Shown here piece by piece: positions 10,801-15,437 of a stretch of 15,437 nt of DNA (position 1 is the first letter of the stretch; each line of letters starts with the position of its first letter). This stretch comes from Methylomicrobium sp035916875. Its GTDB lineage: Bacteria > Pseudomonadota > Gammaproteobacteria > Methylococcales > Methylomonadaceae. The DNA lies in contig NZ_JAXUHN010000027.1 of the NCBI RefSeq assembly GCF_035916875.1, forward strand, positions 1-15,437, written 5' to 3'. The notes under the pieces were generated by a model. The model was not told the DNA's origin, did not search any database, and was given only the letters and a program-made list of their open reading frames with translations. The position numbers were made by a program, and so were the translations under genes.

Positions 10801-12103
10801 CCGCGAAGGCAATCTGGTCGCGGTATCGCGTTCCGGTGAGGTTGGCGTTGTCGATGATTATGGTCGTGAAAGAGAGCGTTACAAGATTCCTTACGGTTCG
10901 GTGCTGTCGGTACAGGAGGGTAGTCGCGTGAATACCGGCGACATCATCGTGACGTGGGATCCGCATACGCACCCTGTCGTTACCGAGGTGGAAGGCGTGG
11001 TCACGCTGGAACATTTCCACGAAGGGGTCACCGTGCAAAAAATCTCCGACGAAGTGACCGGTTTGAGTTCGTTGGTCGTGACCGATCCGAAACAACGCGG
11101 CAGCGCGGGTAAGGAATTGCGTCCGATGGTAAAACTGATTGGCATAAACGGCGAGGCAATCTTCCTGCCGGGCACCGAAATTCCGGCGCAATACTTCCTG
11201 CCGGCTGGCGCGATTGTCGGCATCAAGGATGGCGGCGAAGTAAAAGTCGGCGACGTACTCGCGAGAATTCCGCAGGAATCCTCGAAAACCCGTGACATCA
11301 CCGGCGGTTTGCCGCGTGTCGCGGATTTGTTCGAAGCACGTAAAACCAAGGATCCGGCGATTTTGGCCGAAACCAGCGGCACCGTGTCTTTCGGCAAGGA
11401 AACCAAAGGCAAGCAGCGCGTGATCATTACCGATCCTGCCGGTGAGCAAGTCGAAACCCTGATTCCAAAATGGCGCCATATTACCGTTTTCGAAGGTGAG
11501 TATGTCGAAAAGGGTGAAACGATTGCAGAAGGGGAGTTGACCCCGCACGATATTCTGCGCCTGCGCGGTGTCGAGGAACTGGCAAATTATCTGGTCAAGG
11601 AAATCCAGGATGTTTACCGTCTGCAAGGCGTAAAAATCAATGACAAGCATATTGAGGCAATCATTCGCCAAATGCTCAGAAAGGTCGAGATTACAGCGTC
11701 CGGCGACACAACCTTCCTGAAAGGTGATCAGGTCGAGCGCGCCGCATTGCGTGAAGAAAACGACAAGATGGAAGTCGAAGGTAAGATTCCAGCCAGTTTC
11801 GAGCCGGTCTTGCTGGGTATCACCAAGGCCTCATTGGCAACCGAGTCTTTCATTTCGGCCGCATCGTTCCAGGAAACAACCCGCGTCTTGACCGATGCGG
11901 CGGTTCGTGGGCTTAGCGATGGCTTGCAAGGTTTGAAAGAAAACGTGATAGTCGGCAGATTAATTCCTGCGGGGACCGGCTTGGCCTACCACGAAAACAG
12001 GAAAAACCGGGCTGCCCAATATCAGGTCGTCGAGTCCGAAGCGGCAACGACGGTTGATGCCGGTGATGTTGAGGAAGCACTGAAACAGGCATTAAATCTG
12101 TAA
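7898..12103 (+). CDS. rpoC: DNA-directed RNA polymerase subunit beta'
   Basis: Beta' holds the catalytic magnesium and the clamp of RNA polymerase. The product is 1401 residues (1407 in E. coli). The start is TTG, supported by AGAGGA seven bases upstream and by MKDLMNFLK matching the E. coli MKDLLKFLK. The N-terminal zinc ribbon has Cys70, Cys72, Cys85 and Cys88. [12 protein letters not shown] places the magnesium-binding Asp460, Asp462 and Asp464, with the same numbers as in E. coli. The second zinc site includes Cys888 ([17 protein letters not shown]) and an earlier Cys in EDCGTENG. Bridge-helix and trigger-loop sequences are intact ([40 protein letters not shown]). The C-terminal ALKQALNL contains a short acidic and alanine-rich tail. 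It is co-transcribed with rpoB. A promoter and terminator follow before rpsL. Confidence 0.98.
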   Translation: [1401 protein letters not shown]

Positions 12104-12139
12104 GTGTCGAGTTAAGATACAATTTAAAGAAAATTCGTC

Positions 12140-12168
12140 TTGACCTTGTCGATGTTTACCGGTATGAT
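12140..12168 (+). promoter_or_regulatory. Probable sigma70 promoter of the str operon
   Basis: TTGACC (12140-12145) and TATGAT (12163-12168) stand 17 bases apart, matching the sigma70 consensus at five of six positions in each hexamer. The predicted start is near 12175, so the leader to rpsL would be about 120 nt. It begins 36 bases after the rpoC stop. It is the best promoter match I saw in the intergenic gaps I checked and the obvious candidate for rpsL-rpsG-fusA-tuf. The intrinsic terminator at 12215-12255 lies inside the leader it would make. Confidence 0.7.
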
Positions 12169-12214
12169 AAACGGCTAACATAAACTAACGTGATTGGTCA
12201 GGTCGAAAAATCAT

Positions 12215-12255
12215 TAACCGCCGGCGCGATAAGCCAGCCAGGCGGTTATTTTTTT
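12215..12255 (+). terminator. Intrinsic terminator between rpoC and rpsL
   Basis: TAACCGCC (12215-12222) pairs perfectly with GGCGGTTA (12241-12248), with a further GGC/GCC helix possible inside the 18-base loop, and seven T residues follow (12249-12255). It should end the rpoBC transcript. Because the promoter at 12140-12168 is upstream of it, it may also act as an attenuator of the str operon. The 13-base right arm plus T-run recurs with one mismatch at 12263-12275. Confidence 0.8.
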
Positions 12256-12295
12256 ATAGTCTGGCAGTTATTTTTGAATCGGAGTAATTAGAAAA

Positions 12296-12679
12296 ATGGC
12301 CACGATCAACCAATTGGTCCGTAAGCCACGCGCCCAAAAAATCGAAAAAACCAATGTTCCTGCATTGGAAGCCTGTCCACAGCGCAGGGGGGTTTGCACG
12401 CGTGTTTATACCACTACACCCAAGAAGCCGAACTCGGCCCTGCGTAAGGTGGCGCGGGTTAGGTTGACCAACGGCGCTGAAGTCAGTAGCTATATCGGCG
12501 GCGAAGGTCATAATCTGCAAGAGCACTCCGTGGTGTTGATTAGGGGTGGCCGGGTCAAGGATTTGCCGGGCGTGCGCTATCACGTCGTGCGCGGTAGTCT
12601 GGATACCTCTGGCGTCAATAATAGAAAATGCGGTCGTTCCAAGTACGGCACCAAGCGGCCAAAAGGCGGCAAAAAATAA
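12296..12679 (+). CDS. rpsL: 30S ribosomal protein S12
   Basis: S12 lies at the decoding centre and shapes translation accuracy and streptomycin response. The product is 127 residues (124 in E. coli). It begins MATINQLVRKPRA, with VYTTTPKKPNSALRK carrying Lys43 and GGRVKDLPGVRYH carrying Lys88 and Asp89. These are wild-type residues at the classical streptomycin positions, and the Asp is the one methylthiolated in E. coli. The difference from E. coli is at the end: NNRKCGRSKYGTKRPKGGKK has a cysteine where the family often has glutamine, and a short basic tail. GGAG (12281-12284) is 11 bases before ATG, a rather long spacing. The TAA stop is followed in frame by TAG. This is the first gene of the str operon. 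Confidence 0.98.
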   Translation: MATINQLVRKPRAQKIEKTNVPALEACPQRRGVCTRVYTTTPKKPNSALRKVARVRLTNGAEVSSYIGGEGHNLQEHSVVLIRGGRVKDLPGVRYHVVRGSLDTSGVNNRKCGRSKYGTKRPKGGKK

Positions 12680-12693
12680 TAGGTTGATGAGCT

Positions 12694-13164
12694 ATGTCTA
12701 GAAGAAGAGTTGCTACTAAAAGAGAAATCATTCCTGATCCAAGATATGGCAGCGTCATGCTGACTAAGTTCATGAACATGATCATGGAAAGTGGCAAAAA
12801 ATCAATCGCCGAAGGCATCGTATATGGTGCGCTTGATATGATTGAAAGCAAAGGTCATGGTGAGCCTTTGGATGTTTTGTCGAAGGCTCTTGAAAACGTG
12901 CAGCCGCGTGTTGAGGTGAAGTCTCGGCGTGTTGGTGGTGCGACTTATCAAGTGCCGGTTGAAGTGCGTCCGGCCCGTCGTGTCGCGTTGGCAATGCGCT
13001 GGTTGATTGATGCTTCGCATAAGAGAAACGAAAAAAACATGGCTGGCAAATTGGCCGGCGAGTTGTTGGATGCATATGAAAATAGAGGCTCCGCAGCTAA
13101 GAAGCGTGAAGATACTCATCGTATGGCGGAAGCGAACAAAGCGTTCTCGCACTACCGCTGGTAA
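12694..13164 (+). CDS. rpsG: 30S ribosomal protein S7
   Basis: S7 is a primary binder of the 3' major domain of 16S rRNA. It nucleates assembly of the 30S head, contacts E-site tRNA, and in E. coli represses translation within the str operon by binding the rpsL-rpsG gap. The product is 156 residues, a common family length. Diagnostic pieces are MSRRRVATKREIIPDP, the S7 signature around DPRYGSVMLTKFMNMIM, the beta-hairpin VEVKSRRVGGATYQVPVEV, and RKREDTHRMAEANKAF-like C-terminal sequence. The gap to rpsL is only 14 bases, too short for the long structured S7 site known from E. coli, so any autoregulation would need another design. The Shine-Dalgarno is weak (AGG at 12681-12683, 10 bases before ATG), suggesting coupling to rpsL. 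Confidence 0.98.
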   Translation: MSRRRVATKREIIPDPRYGSVMLTKFMNMIMESGKKSIAEGIVYGALDMIESKGHGEPLDVLSKALENVQPRVEVKSRRVGGATYQVPVEVRPARRVALAMRWLIDASHKRNEKNMAGKLAGELLDAYENRGSAAKKREDTHRMAEANKAFSHYRW

Positions 13165-13192
13165 TCAGTTAAGCCAAGTTGTAATTTAGTCA

Positions 13193-15295
13193 GTGGCGCG
13201 TAAAACTCCGATAGAGCGATACCGTAATATCGGTATCATGGCCCATATCGACGCTGGCAAGACAACGACAACGGAACGTATCCTGTATTACACCGGCGTA
13301 TCGCATAAGATAGGCGAGGTGCATGATGGTGCTGCGACGATGGACTGGATGGAGCAAGAGCAGGAGCGCGGGATTACAATCACGTCCGCGGCGACTACCT
13401 GCTTTTGGTCGGGCATGGAAAAGCAGTATCCGCAGCATCGTATCAACATCATTGATACGCCGGGTCACGTCGATTTCACAATTGAGGTCGAGCGATCGCT
13501 TAGAGTGTTGGACGGTGCCTGCGCAGTCTTTTGCGCGGTCGGTGGCGTTGAGCCGCAGTCAGAGACCGTTTGGCGGCAGGCGAATAAGTATCATGTTCCG
13601 CGTTTGGTATTTGTCAATAAGATGGATCGTTCGGGAGCGAATTTCCTGAGAGTGATCGAACAGATCAAGACAAGACTTGGAAGTCTTGCGGTTCCCATGC
13701 AGTTGCCTATCGGCGCAGAGGATCGATTCGAAGGAGTGGTTGATTTGCTCAAGATGAAGGCTATCTATTGGGATGAAGCCAACATGGGAATGACTTTTCA
13801 AGAAAAGGATATCCCGGTCGAGATGTTGGAGCTATGCAAGACTTGGCGCGAGCGCCTGGTTGAAGCGGCTGCCGAGTCCAGCGAAGAGCTGATGGAAAAG
13901 TATCTTCTCGAAGAAAATTTGTCGGACGAAGAAATTAAGCAAGGCATTCGTCAGCAGACGATAGCGAATAAACTAGTGCCGGCTTTCTGCGGCTCAGCCT
14001 TTAAAAACAAAGGTGTGCAGGCAATGCTGGATGCGGTGATCGACTATATGCCGGCGCCGACCGATGTGATGGCGATCAAGGGTCATTTGGAAGACGAAGA
14101 AACCGAGGCGGAGCGTCCATCCACTGATGATGCGCCGTTCGCTGCATTGGCTTTTAAGATCGCGACCGATCCTTTTGTCGGTGCCCTGACTTTTTTTAGG
14201 GTTTATTCCGGCGTGCTGAATTCCGGTGACAGCATCTATAACTCGGTCAAAAAGCGCAGGGAGCGAATCGGACGGCTTGTGCAGATGCATGCGAACAGCC
14301 GTGAAGAGATCAAGGAAGTCCGTGCCGGCGATATAGCCGCGGCGATCGGCCTGAAAGATGTGACGACCGGCGATACCCTGTGTGATCAGAATCAAAAAAT
14401 CATTCTGGAACGAATGGACTTTCCGGATCCGGTTATTTCTGTTGCGGTAGAGCCGAAAACCAAGGCCGACCAGGAAAAGATGGGTATCGCGCTTGGCAAG
14501 CTCGCTCAGGAAGACCCTTCATTTCGGGTCAAAACGGACGAGGAAACAGGGCAGATCATTATTTCCGGTATGGGCGAACTGCATTTGGAAATCATTGTCG
14601 ACCGGATGCGTCGAGAGTTCAATGTCGAAGCCAATGTCGGCGCTCCACAAGTGGCATACCGTGAAACGATACGGAAGTCTGTTGAGCAGGAAGGCAAATT
14701 TATCAGGCAATCCGGCGGACGCGGCCAATATGGCCATGTCTGGTTGAAGATAGAGCCTCAAGAGGCTGGAGCTGGCTACTTGTTCGTTAACGGAGTCGTT
14801 GGCGGCGTGGTGCCGAAAGAATATATTCCTGCAGTGGATAAAGGCGTGCAGGAGCAATTGAAGAGTGGCGTGCTGGCTGGTTATCCGGTTCTCGATGTCA
14901 AGGTAACCCTGTTTGATGGTTCCTATCACGATGTCGATTCGAACGAAATGGCGTTCAAAATCGCCGGTTCGATGTGTTTCCGTGAAGGTGCGAGAAAAGC
15001 GGATCCTGTGCTGCTCGAGCCGATCATGAAAGTGGAAGTGATCACGCCCGAGGATTATATGGGCGACGTCGTCGGCGATTTGAACCGGCGCCGCGGTGTG
15101 ATCCATGGCATGGACGATACGCCGTCAGGCAAGGCAATCAGCTGTGAAGTGCCGCTTGCCGAAATGTTTGGTTATGCGACCGATTTGCGGTCGGCGACTC
15201 AGGGGCGAGCGACATATACGATGCAATTTGAAAAATACAATGAGGCGCCGGCTAGTATTGCGGATGCGATTATTAAGAAATCTTCATTATTTTGA
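13193..15295 (+). CDS. fusA: Elongation factor G
   Basis: EF-G is the GTPase that drives tRNA-mRNA translocation and, with RRF, splits post-termination ribosomes. The product is 700 residues (704 in E. coli). G-domain motifs are complete: AHIDAGKT (17-24), RGITI in switch I, DTPGH (88-92) and NKMD (142-145), followed by CGSAFKNKG. Later domains show GMGELHLEIIVDR (domain III), GGRGQYGHV and EYIPAVDKG (domain IV), and EVPLAEMFGYATDLRS near the C-terminus (domain V). This is the canonical housekeeping form, as the str-operon position also indicates, not a divergent EF-G2. The start is GTG, since ARKTPIERYRNIGI aligns with the family. No good Shine-Dalgarno precedes it, so coupling to rpsG, 28 bases upstream, is likely. 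Confidence 0.98.
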   Translation: MARKTPIERYRNIGIMAHIDAGKTTTTERILYYTGVSHKIGEVHDGAATMDWMEQEQERGITITSAATTCFWSGMEKQYPQHRINIIDTPGHVDFTIEVERSLRVLDGACAVFCAVGGVEPQSETVWRQANKYHVPRLVFVNKMDRSGANFLRVIEQIKTRLGSLAVPMQLPIGAEDRFEGVVDLLKMKAIYWDEANMGMTFQEKDIPVEMLELCKTWRERLVEAAAESSEELMEKYLLEENLSDEEIKQGIRQQTIANKLVPAFCGSAFKNKGVQAMLDAVIDYMPAPTDVMAIKGHLEDEETEAERPSTDDAPFAALAFKIATDPFVGALTFFRVYSGVLNSGDSIYNSVKKRRERIGRLVQMHANSREEIKEVRAGDIAAAIGLKDVTTGDTLCDQNQKIILERMDFPDPVISVAVEPKTKADQEKMGIALGKLAQEDPSFRVKTDEETGQIIISGMGELHLEIIVDRMRREFNVEANVGAPQVAYRETIRKSVEQEGKFIRQSGGRGQYGHVWLKIEPQEAGAGYLFVNGVVGGVVPKEYIPAVDKGVQEQLKSGVLAGYPVLDVKVTLFDGSYHDVDSNEMAFKIAGSMCFREGARKADPVLLEPIMKVEVITPEDYMGDVVGDLNRRRGVIHGMDDTPSGKAISCEVPLAEMFGYATDLRSATQGRATYTMQFEKYNEAPASIADAIIKKSSLF

Positions 15296-15321
15296 ATATT
15301 AAAAAGATAGGGTATTGACAC

Positions 15322-15437
15322 ATGGCCAAAGAGAAATTTTCCCGTAGCAAGCCACACGTTAACGTCGGCACCATCGGACACGTTGACCACGGCAAAACCA
15401 CATTGACGGCAGCGCTGACCAAAGTTATGGCGGAATT
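15322..15437 (+). CDS. tuf: Elongation factor Tu, N-terminal end (partial, second tuf copy)
   Basis: This is the start of a second EF-Tu gene, in the tufA position after fusA. The first 38 codons are visible: MAKEKFSRSKPHVNVGTIG, then the P-loop GHVDHGKTTL, which binds the GTP phosphates, and AALTKVMAE. An AGGG (15309-15312) lies nine bases before the ATG, and the gap to fusA is 26 bases, so it belongs to the str operon. The right window edge cuts it. Only the C-terminal end of the other copy is present (1-207), so the two cannot be aligned here. In other gammaproteobacteria such pairs are nearly identical through gene conversion. Confidence 0.97.
   Translation, partial: MAKEKFSRSKPHVNVGTIGHVDHGKTTLTAALTKVMAE

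Noticed and set aside
10760..11671. Open frame of 303 codons on the - strand inside rpoC
   Set aside because: Same reason: it is a shadow of rpoC with no recognisable protein features and no ribosome-binding site context.
12164..12178. Tiny ORF (ATG plus three codons) considered as an attenuator leader peptide before rpsL
   Set aside because: Its ATG overlaps the -10 box, so the codon would not be in the transcript from this promoter, and it has no ribosome-binding site.
13193..15295. Possibility that the EF-G gene is a divergent paralogue (EF-G2 type)
   Set aside because: All G motifs and the domain III-V signatures follow canonical EF-G, and the gene sits in the str operon between rpsG and tuf.

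Overview
The window is a core translation and transcription cluster of a gammaproteobacterium, with every gene on the + strand. RpoB, RpoC, NusG, L11, L7/L12, S12, S7 and EF-G are collinear with their Escherichia coli counterparts over nearly their full lengths. The beta' catalytic aspartates and zinc cysteines fall at the same residue numbers as in E. coli. Gene order and protein character would suit a free-living gammaproteobacterium outside the Enterobacterales. A methanotroph of the Methylococcales is possible, but that is only an impression and cannot be settled from this sequence.

Layout: the 3' end of one tuf gene (1-207) is followed by a tRNA-Trp gene (257-332), then secE and nusG, closed by an intrinsic terminator (1319-1348). 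Next come rplK-rplA (L11, L1) with overlapping stop and start, a structured leader of about 180 nt, and rplJ-rplL (L10, L7/L12). An attenuator-like double hairpin (3658-3714) precedes rpoB and rpoC (beta, beta'), which are separated by a strong hairpin without a U-tract. After rpoC lie a good sigma70-type promoter (12140-12168) and an intrinsic terminator (12215-12255). The str operon follows: rpsL-rpsG-fusA and the first 116 bases of a second tuf gene (15322-15437).

How it fits together: SecE is a translocon subunit, and NusG is the elongation factor that couples polymerase to ribosome or Rho. L11, L1, L10 and L7/L12 build the L1 stalk and the GTPase-associated centre of the 50S subunit. EF-G and EF-Tu are the GTPases that use that centre. 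S12 and S7 belong to the 30S decoding and head regions. Beta and beta' form the RNA polymerase active site. In E. coli the tufB/rpoBC block and the str operon lie far apart; here they are contiguous, so two direct tuf copies bracket the cluster.

No mobile element, CRISPR array, defence gene or unfamiliar ORF was found. The coding content is ordinary and highly conserved, and I do not see an undescribed system. What deserves a second look is regulatory RNA in the gaps: the promoter-then-terminator order before rpsL, the back-to-back hairpins before rpoB, the rplJ leader fold next to its Shine-Dalgarno, and the rpoB-rpoC hairpin. No gene-free stretch exceeds 200 bases.
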